Of a DNA stretch of 29,572 nucleotides, positions 7,861 through 15,946 are shown one piece after another (position 1 is the stretch's first letter; every line of letters begins with the position of its first letter). The notes below the pieces were generated by a model. It saw only the letters and a program-made list of their open reading frames with translations. It was not told the origin of the DNA and did no database searches. A program made the translations under genes and the position numbers. The stretch lies in the NCBI GenBank assembly GCA_013150955.1, contig JAADJD010000029.1, positions 1-29,572 of the forward strand, in the 5' to 3' direction. Source of the DNA: Calditrichota bacterium (lineage in GTDB: Bacteria > Calditrichota > Calditrichia > RBG-13-44-9 > J042).

Positions 7861-9315
7861 CTACTTCCCCCGTCGGATGGTCTTGAGCCAGGTGCCGGCC
7901 TCCACGGTATCGGTCAGTTTCAGGCCATTGATCAGTGCGGTTGTTTCCAGATCGTTTTCCAGGATGCGCCAGCGTTTGAGCACCACCCGGAGCGGCGCCG
8001 CCCGCTGAACGCGCCGAACTTCGATCCGATCGGGCTGAATACTCAGCAGCGACCGATCCCGCAGCACCTTGAAATTCGCCATGGTGTGTTCGAAGGTGGA
8101 TTGGAACTGCGGGAAAAGATCACCACGGGTGAATCCGTGAAACACAAAAACGACTTTGCCTTTTCGAATGAAATAGGACAGAATGCGAATGATTTGATCG
8201 GAAGAGGCGATTTCCGATAACAGAATTTGTGCCGGAAATCCGTTGATCCGGGATGCGGTGTTGGAAAGAACGAGGGCTTTTTCTTTGCGAACGAATTGAT
8301 CCGCTGCCTGACGCGGAGAATTGGCGTCCGCAATGGTAAACAGGATGGCTGCCCGTTCCCCGGGTTCCACCAGACGAACCTGCGTGGGCGTGTTTTGCAC
8401 CTCCCATCCCCGGGGCACCGGGAACTGGAATTTTAAGTCCGGATGATAAAAATAGCCCTTCCGAACGAACCCCTGACGGGGATCCTCTCCGAACACAATA
8501 CCATCAATTTTTTTCAGATAGGTTTGTCGTTCGATGTGGGGTTGAGTCAGGCCCAATTTCTGCACCCAGTTGCGAGCCAGCTGGCGAATCTTTACCACCC
8601 GATCGCGCGGATTGGGATGGGTGGAAAACCAGCTGGGCAGTCCACCTTTTTGCTCTTCCGGCGTCATCCGATCCAGAGTCAGGAAAAAGTTGGCCATTTC
8701 GCTGGCGTCGTATCCGGCACGGGCGGCATATTCCACCCCCAGCTCATCTGCCTGCTTTTCCTGGTCGCGACTGAACTTCAGAAACAACAGTCCCAGACCA
8801 ATCTCTGCCAGTCCAGAAAAGCGTGCGAATTGCTCGGACAACATCGCGCCCAGCCCCAGACCCAGTTGTGCCAGCTGGATGCGGGTGTATTGTTTGGCGG
8901 AATGGCGCGCGGCAATGTGTCCAATCTCGTGCCCGATCACCCCGGCCAGTTCGGCTTCGCTATTTAAATAGGCCAGAATCCCACGGGTGATATACACGAA
9001 TCCCCCGGGCACCGCAAAGGCGTTGATCACCGGCGTATCGGTTAATTTAAATTGATAATCCAGGTGCGGACGATGCGATAATGCCGCCAGTTTTTGTCCC
9101 AGCTGCTGGATGTACAGTTGCAACTCGGGATCGTCATAAATGCCGTACATTTGCACCAGCTGGCGGTCGGTTTGAATGCCCAGTTGAATTTCGTCCGCTT
9201 CGCTGAGCAGAATCAGCTCCCGTTTGCCGGTCACTGGATTGACCGCACATCCCAACAGAAAAGCCAGTCCCAGCAGGATTAAAAACCATTTGATTGCCGA
9301 ATGATTCCGGCCCAT
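7861..9315 (-). CDS. Lipoprotein M48-family metalloprotease
   Basis: A lipoprotein signal ends FLLGC (Cys23). CAVNPVTGKRELILLSE is the typical entry of BepA/YfgC-like M48 lipoproteins. The zinc site is His129-Glu130-x-x-His133 (GVIGHEIGHIAARHS), with Glu186 in DQEKQADELG as the third ligand. STHPNPRDRV follows at about 233-242, as in the family. Residues about 270-400 form an extra domain, and the C-terminal 60 residues (LRVVLKRWRILEN..., INGLKLTDTVEAGTWLKTI) look like a LysM-type module. E. coli BepA instead carries TPR repeats. The likely role is periplasmic outer-membrane protein quality control. AGGGGAG lies about 6 bases before the ATG. It lies 105 bases downstream of the crotonase gene on the same strand and could be co-transcribed. 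Note the second envelope protease next door. Confidence 0.9.
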   Translation of the reverse strand: MGRNHSAIKWFLILLGLAFLLGCAVNPVTGKRELILLSEADEIQLGIQTDRQLVQMYGIYDDPELQLYIQQLGQKLAALSHRPHLDYQFKLTDTPVINAFAVPGGFVYITRGILAYLNSEAELAGVIGHEIGHIAARHSAKQYTRIQLAQLGLGLGAMLSEQFARFSGLAEIGLGLLFLKFSRDQEKQADELGVEYAARAGYDASEMANFFLTLDRMTPEEQKGGLPSWFSTHPNPRDRVVKIRQLARNWVQKLGLTQPHIERQTYLKKIDGIVFGEDPRQGFVRKGYFYHPDLKFQFPVPRGWEVQNTPTQVRLVEPGERAAILFTIADANSPRQAADQFVRKEKALVLSNTASRINGFPAQILLSEIASSDQIIRILSYFIRKGKVVFVFHGFTRGDLFPQFQSTFEHTMANFKVLRDRSLLSIQPDRIEVRRVQRAAPLRVVLKRWRILENDLETTALINGLKLTDTVEAGTWLKTIRRGK

Positions 9316-9420
9316 AATCTGCTCCCCTTGATTTTTTGCCTTTCACCGGGTCATGAATAATGCATGAGACACCGACTTTTTACGAATTGGTACACATATC
9401 CCCCAATCCGCGGTTCGACA

Positions 9421-10227
9421 TTATTTGCCAGATCGGGTTGATGCTTCCCGATTAGATTGTGGTGGTGCGGTGTTCAGAAACCGGTCTAAAAATTGTCGGA
9501 ACGCATCACCAATCCAGAGGTCAGCAAAGCGATTGGTTTCGATGGCACGGGCGGTTGTCCATTGCCCATCCACAGCGGCGCGGAAGACTTCCAGGAAGGC
9601 CGCCAGTGCACCGGGCGCATTGCTGGCAATCTGGTGGGCCAGCTCCTCGGCTACCGCAAGCAACCGGTCGCCAGGAACCACCTGATCCACCAGCCCCAGT
9701 TGAACCGCTTCCGTGGCAGAGATCTGCTCTGCGGTAACCAGCAACCGAAGGGCTGCTGGCCCCAGCAGCTGGAATAGCCGCACACCACCGCCCCAGCCGG
9801 TAATCAACCCATTGGCCGCCTGGCGGTAAGAAAAACGGGCATGATCCGCGGCGATTCGCAAATGGCAGGCAGTAACGATTTCGCATCCGCCACCGAAAGC
9901 ATCGCCATTGATGGCCACAATGTAGGGTTTGTCCCCTTTCCAGATCCGATTTAAGATGGATTGCATGCGTCGGGAAAGGGCCAGCCCGGATTCGCGGGTG
10001 GTCAGGGTGGAGAAAAATTTTAAATCCCCACCGGCGCAAAATGTCTTTTGTCCCGTTGCGGTGAGAATGCCCACCCGAATCTCCGGATGATCCGCTACCT
10101 CAGCGGTGTAGGCATCCAGCAAATCCATCATTTCCTCATTAATGGCGTGATGCACCTGCGGACGATTCAGCTGGATTTGCGCAATGGGTGGATTCAGTTC
10201 CAGTATTACCGGTTTCGATTGTGCCAT
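9421..10227 (-). CDS. Enoyl-CoA hydratase/isomerase (crotonase) family protein
   Basis: A 268-residue crotonase fold. NRPQVHHAINEEM and FCAGGDLKFF (64-68, oxyanion-hole loop) are followed by AINGDAFGGGCEIVTACHLRIA, with Glu116 equal to the first catalytic Glu of rat hydratase. The second catalytic Glu (Glu164 in rat) aligns with Gln136 in FSYRQAANGLITGWGGGVRL, so simple hydratase chemistry is doubtful. The GWGG motif recalls acyl-CoA decarboxylase-type crotonases, but this is only a hint. Start: an upstream in-frame start exists at 10317, but ATG at 10227 has AGGAA about 6 bases before it and begins at the normal N-terminus, so 10227 is preferred. The protein is cytoplasmic; the acyl-CoA substrate is unknown. 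Upstream is a gene-poor repeat region. Confidence 0.88.
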   Translation of the reverse strand: MAQSKPVILELNPPIAQIQLNRPQVHHAINEEMMDLLDAYTAEVADHPEIRVGILTATGQKTFCAGGDLKFFSTLTTRESGLALSRRMQSILNRIWKGDKPYIVAINGDAFGGGCEIVTACHLRIAADHARFSYRQAANGLITGWGGGVRLFQLLGPAALRLLVTAEQISATEAVQLGLVDQVVPGDRLLAVAEELAHQIASNAPGALAAFLEVFRAAVDGQWTTARAIETNRFADLWIGDAFRQFLDRFLNTAPPQSNREASTRSGK

Positions 10228-10536
10228 AGGAATTTCCTGTTTGTACGTCTTGTTTCTCAGTTCATCCGGATGTTGCAGCGAATGCAAATGACAAAAGCAA
10301 TTCACATATCCGATCAACGAATGGATCTTTGCAGTCGATTTTATGAAGGGGAATCCCGCAACCCAAAACCATTGTTCCGATCTTTTCTTCCGGGTTTGGG
10401 ATGATTCGCATCATCCGGGAAACGTACCGTTCGCTGTTTTGAGATCCGCCAGAAATTTAGAAAAGAATTGCCTCAAATCAAAATGGGGGTAACAGGCATT
10501 TTCAGGGCGGGATGCAGAAAAAAGAAGGAGAATCGC
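10228..10536. other. Gene-free region upstream of the crotonase gene
   Basis: No supported gene is present. The promoter of the minus-strand crotonase gene must lie here, but no clear -35/-10 pair could be chosen. The base composition is ordinary. Confidence 0.4.
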
Positions 10537-10626
10537 ATGGCAACAGCCCCCGGATTAGCTCAGATGATGCATGAGACCGCGCATCACGCGAATGAAACCA
10601 AAACATATCTACAAAATCGCGAATAA
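10537..10626 (+). pseudogene. Possible gene start cut off by a dispersed repeat
   Basis: ATG at 10537 has a very good ribosome binding site (AAGAAGGAG, 6 bases before the ATG) and opens with MATAPGLAQMM. From 10561 the sequence becomes the 160-bp dispersed repeat and the frame ends at 10626 after 29 codons. No continuation is found after the repeat. Either a short peptide gene whose end is made of repeat, or the 5' end of a gene destroyed by the repeat. Could be chance. Confidence 0.3.
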
Positions 10627-10715
10627 ACCCCGGAACAAATCTCTATCCAGATTTAATAAAATGTATTTTATTGGTGTTAATTCGTGTAATTCGTAGGCTA
10701 TCGCATAATCTGGGA
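10561..10715. repeat. 160-bp dispersed repeat, copy B
   Basis: Opens GATGATGCATGAGACCGCG, with arm CATCACGCGAATGAAACC. The core is CCCCGGAACA then TCCAGATTTAATAAAATG, and it closes with TTCGTGTAATTCGTAGGCTA and GCATAATCTGGG. Same orientation as copy A. Confidence 0.75.
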
Positions 10716-10725
10716 TCAACCGGTT

Positions 10726-10762
10726 ACGTTATCCATTCTCCTGGCTGAAGCCAGGAGTTAAT
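10726..10762 (+). repeat. Second palindrome family (CTCCTGGC hairpin), copy 1
   Basis: A perfect hairpin CTCCTGGC-tgaa-GCCAGGAG (10738-10757), preceded by ACGTTATCCATT and followed by TTAAT. The same flanks occur on the opposite strand at 27866-27903, so the repeated unit is about 37 bases and includes a fixed head sequence before the hairpin, as in REP elements. It lies between a full and a half copy of the 160-bp repeat. Confidence 0.7.
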
Positions 10763-10859
10763 CGAAATGCTCATTCATGAACCTCCAGATTTATCCGGGT
10801 GGACAACTCCTTTTATAGAACAGTTTTAACGGTTTAGATTGTCTAATTCACACAACGGG

Positions 10860-10916
10860 GTATTTTTGTTCGTGTTTATTCGTGTCATTTGTAGGCACTG
10901 TTGCATAATCTGGGTT
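10860..10916. repeat. Half copy of the 160-bp dispersed repeat
   Basis: TTCGTGTTTATTCGTGTCAT, then TTGTAGGCACTGTTGCATAA and TCTGGG match the closing arm of the full copies. The opening arm is absent. Between this and copy B lie the CTCCTGGC palindrome and about 95 bases of unassigned AT-rich DNA. Confidence 0.7.
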
Positions 10917-10962
10917 TAAATCGCAAGTGGGAGTGGATTGGGGTTCCAGATTTCAAACGGGC

Positions 10963-10992
10963 CGGGGACTTCCCCCCAGGTGAAAGTCCCCG
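10963..10992 (-). terminator. Hairpin after the LVIVD-repeat gene
   Basis: CGGGGACTT (10963-10971) pairs with AAGTCCCCG (10984-10992) around a 12-base loop, 30 bases beyond the stop codon of the minus-strand gene at 11022. No T-tract follows, so this is a probable but not certain terminator. Confidence 0.5.
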
Positions 10993-11021
10993 TACCCGGA
11001 TTCGGAACGGATTAACTCTGA

Positions 11022-13181
11022 TTATTTCAATAAAATCATTTTACGCGAGAGCATGATTTGATTGTCAATGGTCAGGCGGTACAGGTACACGCCGCTACTT
11101 ACGGGAATTCCCTGATTGGTGGTTCCATCCCAGCGATACGCATGTCTGCCCGCAGGCAGGATTTCGTTCACCAGAGTGCGCAAATGGCGGCCATTTAAAT
11201 CATAAATGGCCAGCTCCACTCTCGATCGTTTGGGGAGCTGGAAACCGATGGTGGTTGCCGGGTTAAAGGGATTGGGATAGTTCTGTTCCAGTTGAAAATC
11301 CGATGCAACGGGCGTTTCACTGGAGGTAATGGAGGTGGCCAGTGCATTTTGAAGGATGTACACGCCATATTCATCCGATGCCACGTACACCCGATCGCCA
11401 TCCACCCACACTTCACGGGCTTTAGGCAGGGAACGCCAGCGAGCCTCCAGCGTGGGGTTGGTGGGGTCGCTGATGGAAAGCATCCAGATTTCCGGATTGT
11501 AGGAACCAATCTCCGTGGCAATGACATAGGCAAACTGACTATCCACAGCCACATCCTGATAGGTGTAGTTTGCATCATAAAATGAGCCCACCTGCGTCGG
11601 GGAAAGTGGATCGCTTATGTCAATCACATGCAGGCCGTATCCCGTTCCGGTGACGTACACAAAATTACCCATTTTCGCCAGTCCCTGGTAGGCGGTTCCG
11701 GAATTGGACACGGCCACTTCCGAGGGATCGACAGGATTGCGAATGTCGATAACGATCATGCCGCCACCATTGCCATCGGCCAGAAAGGCGTAATCCTCCG
11801 TTATCGCCAGTTCCTGGGTATTGTAGGAATTGTCAATCACCCAGACTTCGGTTGGGTCTGTGGGATCGCTGACGTCGATGATGCGCAGGCCGTCGGCCGC
11901 GCAGGCGGCAAAGGCGTAGGATCCCATCACCTTGATATCATAGGCCTGCCAGATGTCCAGTTTGCCCATTTCCACGGGTTGAAAGGGGTTGGTGACGTCC
12001 ACAATGGACAGGCCATAAGCCGTGATCCCGGCGTACAGGATGGAATCGGCCAGGCCCAATCCAATGGCTATACCGCTGGTGTCCAGGGCGCCCACTTCCC
12101 GCGGAGCGGTGGGATCGGAAACATCCAGCACGCGAATGCCCGACATGTTCTGCGCCACATAGGCATAATCTCCTCGCGCCAGCACGTTGTAGACATAGTC
12201 CCCCACGAATTTTTCGTAAAGCGTGGTGGGGGCCGTGGGATCCTGGATATTTAAGAATTGGTAATAATTTCCCCTGGCATATTCATAATTGGCGGTGTAG
12301 GCAATACCGTTGTCAACGTGAATATCACGGATATTCACAGCACCACCGTGGGTTCCCACTTTGGTGGGATTGGTGGGATCGCTGATGTCTACGATGTAGA
12401 GACCCGCCTGCGTTCCCAGATAGGCATAATTGCCATCAATGAACAGGCCACCGGCGGATTCGGGTCCCGGCGCATAATAGCCTACCTGAGAGGGAGCGGT
12501 GGGATCGGTCAAATCGTATACTTTCAACTCCCCATTGTGGGTAAACCCGTAGGCATAATTCCCGTGAACGATGACCCGAACCAGCGCCCCGGAAACGGTG
12601 CTAATCTGTGTTGGGCTGGCGGGATTGCTGACATCAAAAACCATCAAGCCATTATAAGTACTGGCTACAATGGCGTATTGATTGTACAGATCCACATCGT
12701 TTAGCCCCATATTGGGAAAAGAGGTGCTGATGATGGTCGGTGCTGTGGGATCGGTAATATCCACAATGATCATTCCTTCCACAACAGAGACCAGATAAGT
12801 GGTGTCACCGCTAACGTGAAGCCCATTTACCGCCAGGGAATCGATGAATCCGATCACGCGAGGATTGGCCGGAGTGCTCAGGTCATACATCCACAGTCCG
12901 CGTTTGGGACCGGTGATGTAAGCCCGGCTGCCAACCACCTCAATGTGGTTAATAATGTCCACAAAAGTCTGCTGGGTAATGGTGACCGGGGCCGTGGGAT
13001 CGGAGACGTTCAGAATTTCGAAGCCCGGTCCTCGACTGATGATGGCCAGAGTATCGGTTGCAAAGACCGATTGTGATGGCCCATTGGCCCAGTGCCCCAC
13101 CAGCTGCAACGGCGAATTCTGAGCCATGATACCGGTCAAGCTTATTAATAAGAACAGCAGGATTCGTCTAAATAATTGCAT
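11022..13181 (-). CDS. Secreted LVIVD-repeat beta-propeller protein with type IX-style sorting tail
   Basis: 719 residues. A signal peptide (about 1-20) is followed by more than a dozen repeats of about 42 residues with the pattern hhhhGxYAYVAxxxxGLxVIDISDPTxPTxVG. This is the LVIVD repeat (PF08309), which builds propeller-like domains on surface proteins. Residues about 629-719 are the sorting domain: LEQNYPNPFNPATTIGF, LAIYDLNGRHLRTLV, WDGTTNQG, GVYLYRL, final SRKMILLK. It is therefore likely secreted across the outer membrane and attached to the cell surface. An in-frame start at 13193 exists, but GGGAGGT sits 4-5 bases before the ATG at 13181, so the shorter form is chosen. It is last in a run of four minus-strand envelope genes, 208 bases after the CsgG-like gene and separated from it by a strong hairpin. 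Ligand unknown. Confidence 0.88.
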   Translation of the reverse strand: MQLFRRILLFLLISLTGIMAQNSPLQLVGHWANGPSQSVFATDTLAIISRGPGFEILNVSDPTAPVTITQQTFVDIINHIEVVGSRAYITGPKRGLWMYDLSTPANPRVIGFIDSLAVNGLHVSGDTTYLVSVVEGMIIVDITDPTAPTIISTSFPNMGLNDVDLYNQYAIVASTYNGLMVFDVSNPASPTQISTVSGALVRVIVHGNYAYGFTHNGELKVYDLTDPTAPSQVGYYAPGPESAGGLFIDGNYAYLGTQAGLYIVDISDPTNPTKVGTHGGAVNIRDIHVDNGIAYTANYEYARGNYYQFLNIQDPTAPTTLYEKFVGDYVYNVLARGDYAYVAQNMSGIRVLDVSDPTAPREVGALDTSGIAIGLGLADSILYAGITAYGLSIVDVTNPFQPVEMGKLDIWQAYDIKVMGSYAFAACAADGLRIIDVSDPTDPTEVWVIDNSYNTQELAITEDYAFLADGNGGGMIVIDIRNPVDPSEVAVSNSGTAYQGLAKMGNFVYVTGTGYGLHVIDISDPLSPTQVGSFYDANYTYQDVAVDSQFAYVIATEIGSYNPEIWMLSISDPTNPTLEARWRSLPKAREVWVDGDRVYVASDEYGVYILQNALATSITSSETPVASDFQLEQNYPNPFNPATTIGFQLPKRSRVELAIYDLNGRHLRTLVNEILPAGRHAYRWDGTTNQGIPVSSGVYLYRLTIDNQIMLSRKMILLK

Positions 13182-13334
13182 GATACCTCCCATGATTTTT
13201 CAATAATTGGACGTTATGGTATTGGTTGTGCCTGCTATTTCTGATGCATCATGCGACATTTTCGAACCGGGCAATATCCCGCAGGCCGGATTTTTTATGG
13301 TAGAGGTCGGATGTACCCCATTCAACATAGTACA

Positions 13335-13371
13335 GTTCTGCCATCCGCCGGGTGGAGGCCGATGGCAGAAC
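13335..13371 (-). terminator. Terminator hairpin of the CsgG-like gene
   Basis: An 11-bp perfect stem, GTTCTGCCATC (13335-13345) with GATGGCAGAAC (13361-13371), 18 bases past the stop codon at 13390. This separates the CsgG-like gene from the LVIVD gene, which probably has its own promoter in 13182-13334. Confidence 0.65.
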
Positions 13372-13389
13372 CGTGGTACCGGGTTACTT

Positions 13390-14229
13390 TTAAAAGGGTT
13401 TATTAAACTTTCTGCGGAAAAACTCTTTGTGCTGCTGGATGCGTTTCCCCATTTTGTTCAGTATGTTGCGGCTGATCAGCACATTGTCGACGGAAGCGTA
13501 AATCAAAGCGCCGCTGACCACGTACATGGAGCCGTACAAATACCAGGCTTTGCCATCCCGCTGAAGCTTGTTTCCGTACCAGCCAGAGGCCGCTCCGGCC
13601 AGGAACCAGAAGGCCGCATTCCGATACCCCCGAAATCGGATGCTCTTGTAAGTCTCCTCCTCACTTTCGATGAAGCTCCGGAAATCATCCTCCTGGATTT
13701 CGACGTCCTGAATGATGACGTCGATTAATTTGTAAATGAAGTTGGTAATGGCCAGGGTGAACGGATGATTGGATTCATCTGCCGCGTCATCGAATTTACC
13801 GCTTTCGGAGATGCTCTTCATTTTTGAGGTGCGGATGTCTGTCCATTTCCCTTCGATGGTAAACGTATAGTCCCGCACTTTGAACATTTCGTCCAGGAAT
13901 TCCACCGAGACGTTGATGTGCAGGGTGTAATCGGCGTTCAGAATTTTGCCGATTTCGAATTCCCGCTGGGTCAGCCCCGTCTGGCTCAAGGTGATTTCCG
14001 ACATCACATCCTTTAGATCGCGCTCCACAAAATTAATGTTTTCGAAATGGGACAGCTGTTCGTGGAGTTGCGGTTTGATGCGTTTTCCGTATGTCGCGTA
14101 TTCCTTGGGCCCTTCGTATTCGATGAACGCAATGAGATGAATCTGCTGCTTGGGCTGTTCGGCGAATAGCGCCGTGTGGAGCAAGCCAGCGATTAGTAAC
14201 CCCATCCAGATCCAGTTTTTACGTTTCAT
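13390..14229 (-). CDS. Exported CsgG-like protein
   Basis: 279 residues with a signal peptide (about 1-23, ending LFAEQ). Residues about 30-170 look like the CsgG/LpoB-type fold: LHEQLSHFENINFVERDLKD, then a Gln-rich helix and FEIGKILNADYTLHINVSVE, where Arg-Asp after Glu and the Gly-x-x-hydrophobic-x-Ala-Asp-Tyr are family landmarks. There is no lipobox Cys, unlike curli CsgG. The C-terminus has two hydrophobic stretches (about 205-220 and 230-252) that could be membrane segments. An excellent ribosome binding site, AAGGAGG, lies 6-7 bases before the ATG. The stop of the upstream BNR-repeat gene is 48 bases away on the same strand, so the two probably form an operon. Role in surface-protein or envelope assembly is inferred from fold and context only. 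Confidence 0.65.
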   Translation of the reverse strand: MKRKNWIWMGLLIAGLLHTALFAEQPKQQIHLIAFIEYEGPKEYATYGKRIKPQLHEQLSHFENINFVERDLKDVMSEITLSQTGLTQREFEIGKILNADYTLHINVSVEFLDEMFKVRDYTFTIEGKWTDIRTSKMKSISESGKFDDAADESNHPFTLAITNFIYKLIDVIIQDVEIQEDDFRSFIESEEETYKSIRFRGYRNAAFWFLAGAASGWYGNKLQRDGKAWYLYGSMYVVSGALIYASVDNVLISRNILNKMGKRIQQHKEFFRRKFNKPF

Positions 14230-14277
14230 TTTAAACCTCCTTTTTTGATTTGTTTTCTGTGATGATGGTTGAATGGT

Positions 14278-15684
14278 CTATCGGATTAACATCATCTTTC
14301 GGGTTAGCGTTACGCCGGGGGACTGTCCGCCACCGGGAACGCTGGTGAATCGGTAAAAATACACCCCACTGGCTACGGGGTGCCCCTGGCTGTCCCGACC
14401 GTCCCAGATCAGCGTGTGGCGCCCCGCCGGGAAGCTCCGATTGGCCAGGGTGCGGATTTGCCTTCCGGTGATGTCGAATATGGCCAGCTGAACCCGTGCC
14501 GCTGTGGGCAGCTCGAATGCAATCGTTGTGGCCGGATTAAAGGGATTGGGATAATTTTGTTCCAGGCGGATGGTGCGAGCCTGGGTCGGTGCCGGTGCGT
14601 CGATGGCTACCAGTCCACCTGCATTGGTGGTTTTGAATAGCCGCGGGTTGCCATAACCACTATCCCCAATCGCATAGGCAAAACTGGGATCCAGAAACCG
14701 CATGCGATTAAGGTGATACGGGAAGGGCAGTTCAACGATTTCCCAGGTGCGTCCGGTATCGGGACTATGGTAAAAGAGTCCCACGTTTTGTGTCCCGTTG
14801 AAATGGTTGGTGGTGACGTAAATGTGGGGATAAATCACCTGGATGTCCTCAGGCGTACCCGGTATCTCGGTAGCCTTTTCCCACGTCCAGAGGCTGTCGG
14901 TTCGTGTTCCGATAACCACGTTGTAATCCACCCAGCTGGTGGAATCGCGGGCGATGGCGAAGATCTGATTCTCCGCATAGATGGGTTTCACAATATCGAA
15001 TGCGCCGGTGCGAATTTCCTGCCAGCTGTCCCCGGCATCGGTGGTATGAAGCATGACCGCATGCTGGAAAGAATCCGAAGCGGCTACAAACAGTTCGGAA
15101 TCACTGGCCGCGGTAATGAACCGGGCGTAGGAAATGCCCGGAGGGCTGGGCACCTCCGTCCAGCTGTCTCCGCCGTCCGTGGTTTTAAAGATGCTAATCT
15201 GGGGTGAGTACCCGTAACGGACGGTAAACCAGCCCAGGTTTTCATCCCGGAAGTACACATCGTGAATTTCGTAGCCTCTGGGATTATCACCGAAATTAAT
15301 GACCGACCAGTAGGCACCCCCATTTTCCGTTTTGAACAGTTTGTATCCTTCGTTTAACACGGCAGCAATGGCGTATCCCACATCGTTGGTGGGCGACTCC
15401 GGAAAGAAGATGCGTTTGACGTCAGAAACGGTTCCACCATCCAGAAACTTCATCTTCTTCCAGCTGCTGCCGCCATCCACGCTGCGCAGAATAAAACCAC
15501 TGGAAACATCAGCACCACCGCCGCCAATGAAGATGACGTTGCTGTCCAGGAGCTCCAGAGCATTGTATTGCTTCTGAGAGACGTCCATCACCGGGATGAC
15601 CTCCCACTGGGCGTGCAACAGCGAAATCCCCATGAGCATCACCCAGGTACAGAGCCAGCATATGGAGTGTTGGATTCGCTGCAT
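14278..15684 (-). CDS. Secreted BNR/Ycf48-like propeller protein with type IX-style sorting tail
   Basis: 468 residues. A signal peptide covers about residues 1-26 (ending LLHAQ). At least five BNR-type repeats are visible: LRSVDGGSSWKKM, FKTENGGAYWSVI, FKTTDGGDSWTEV, LHTTDAGDSWQEI and YHSPDTGRTWEIV. They resemble the Ycf48/sialidase-like propeller, but no sialidase active site is evident. The last 80 residues are the sorting domain: LEQNYPNPFNPATTIAF, VQLAIFDITGRQIRTLA, WDGRDSQG, GVYFYRF, final TRKMMLIR. An in-frame start at 15756 exists, but AGGAGAG 6-7 bases before the ATG at 15684 decides for the shorter form. It leads directly into the CsgG-like gene (48-base gap). A possible sigma-54 promoter lies about 165 bases upstream. 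Confidence 0.85.
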   Translation of the reverse strand: MQRIQHSICWLCTWVMLMGISLLHAQWEVIPVMDVSQKQYNALELLDSNVIFIGGGGADVSSGFILRSVDGGSSWKKMKFLDGGTVSDVKRIFFPESPTNDVGYAIAAVLNEGYKLFKTENGGAYWSVINFGDNPRGYEIHDVYFRDENLGWFTVRYGYSPQISIFKTTDGGDSWTEVPSPPGISYARFITAASDSELFVAASDSFQHAVMLHTTDAGDSWQEIRTGAFDIVKPIYAENQIFAIARDSTSWVDYNVVIGTRTDSLWTWEKATEIPGTPEDIQVIYPHIYVTTNHFNGTQNVGLFYHSPDTGRTWEIVELPFPYHLNRMRFLDPSFAYAIGDSGYGNPRLFKTTNAGGLVAIDAPAPTQARTIRLEQNYPNPFNPATTIAFELPTAARVQLAIFDITGRQIRTLANRSFPAGRHTLIWDGRDSQGHPVASGVYFYRFTSVPGGGQSPGVTLTRKMMLIR

Positions 15685-15848
15685 GTTTTCTCTCCTCTGC
15701 TTAGATTGTTTTTTATTGGTTTTTTTGAGAAGGCCTTTAAATCCTCTGGCAGGCAACGCTTTCGATGGAATTCTGCGGGCATTTCAGGAAACGGTTGGGA
15801 ATTACCATTCCACCTGCCATTGTTTCAGTGTATTGTTCAGAGGATAAA

Positions 15849-15864
15849 AGCCTTCTTCATGCCA
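15849..15864 (-). promoter_or_regulatory. Possible sigma-54 (-24/-12) promoter for the BNR-repeat gene
   Basis: On the minus strand, TGGCATG-AAGA-AGGCT has GG and GC separated by 10 bases as in the consensus TGGCACG-N4-TTGCW, though TT before GC is AG. It would give a leader of about 150 bases before the ATG at 15684. No TGTTGTTTACA-type activator sites were found just upstream. It is tentative and rests partly on the sigma-54 activator gene nearby. Confidence 0.35.
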
Positions 15865-15900
15865 TTTCACCCATCGTTTGTGTGAGTCTTTGACCCATAT

Positions 15901-15942
15901 CTACCCCTGGCCAGGTCGCAGAATGCCCTGCCAGGGGGTAGG
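15901..15942 (-). terminator. Terminator hairpin of the DUF6588-like gene
   Basis: CTACCCCTGGC pairs with GCCAGGGGGTAG across a loop of about 18 bases, with one bulged G. It begins 4 bases after the TAG stop at 15947 on the minus strand. The position and stem strength support termination; the T-tract is poor. Confidence 0.6.
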
Positions 15943-15946
15943 AGGC

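Noticed and set aside
9411-9420. GGTTCGA as part of a tRNA T-arm
   Set aside because: No matching stem, anticodon arm or acceptor could be built around it.
11628-12254. 208-codon frame on the strand opposite the LVIVD gene
   Set aside because: It is a mirror of the repeated LVIVD codons; the minus-strand product has a signal peptide, a domain family and a sorting tail.
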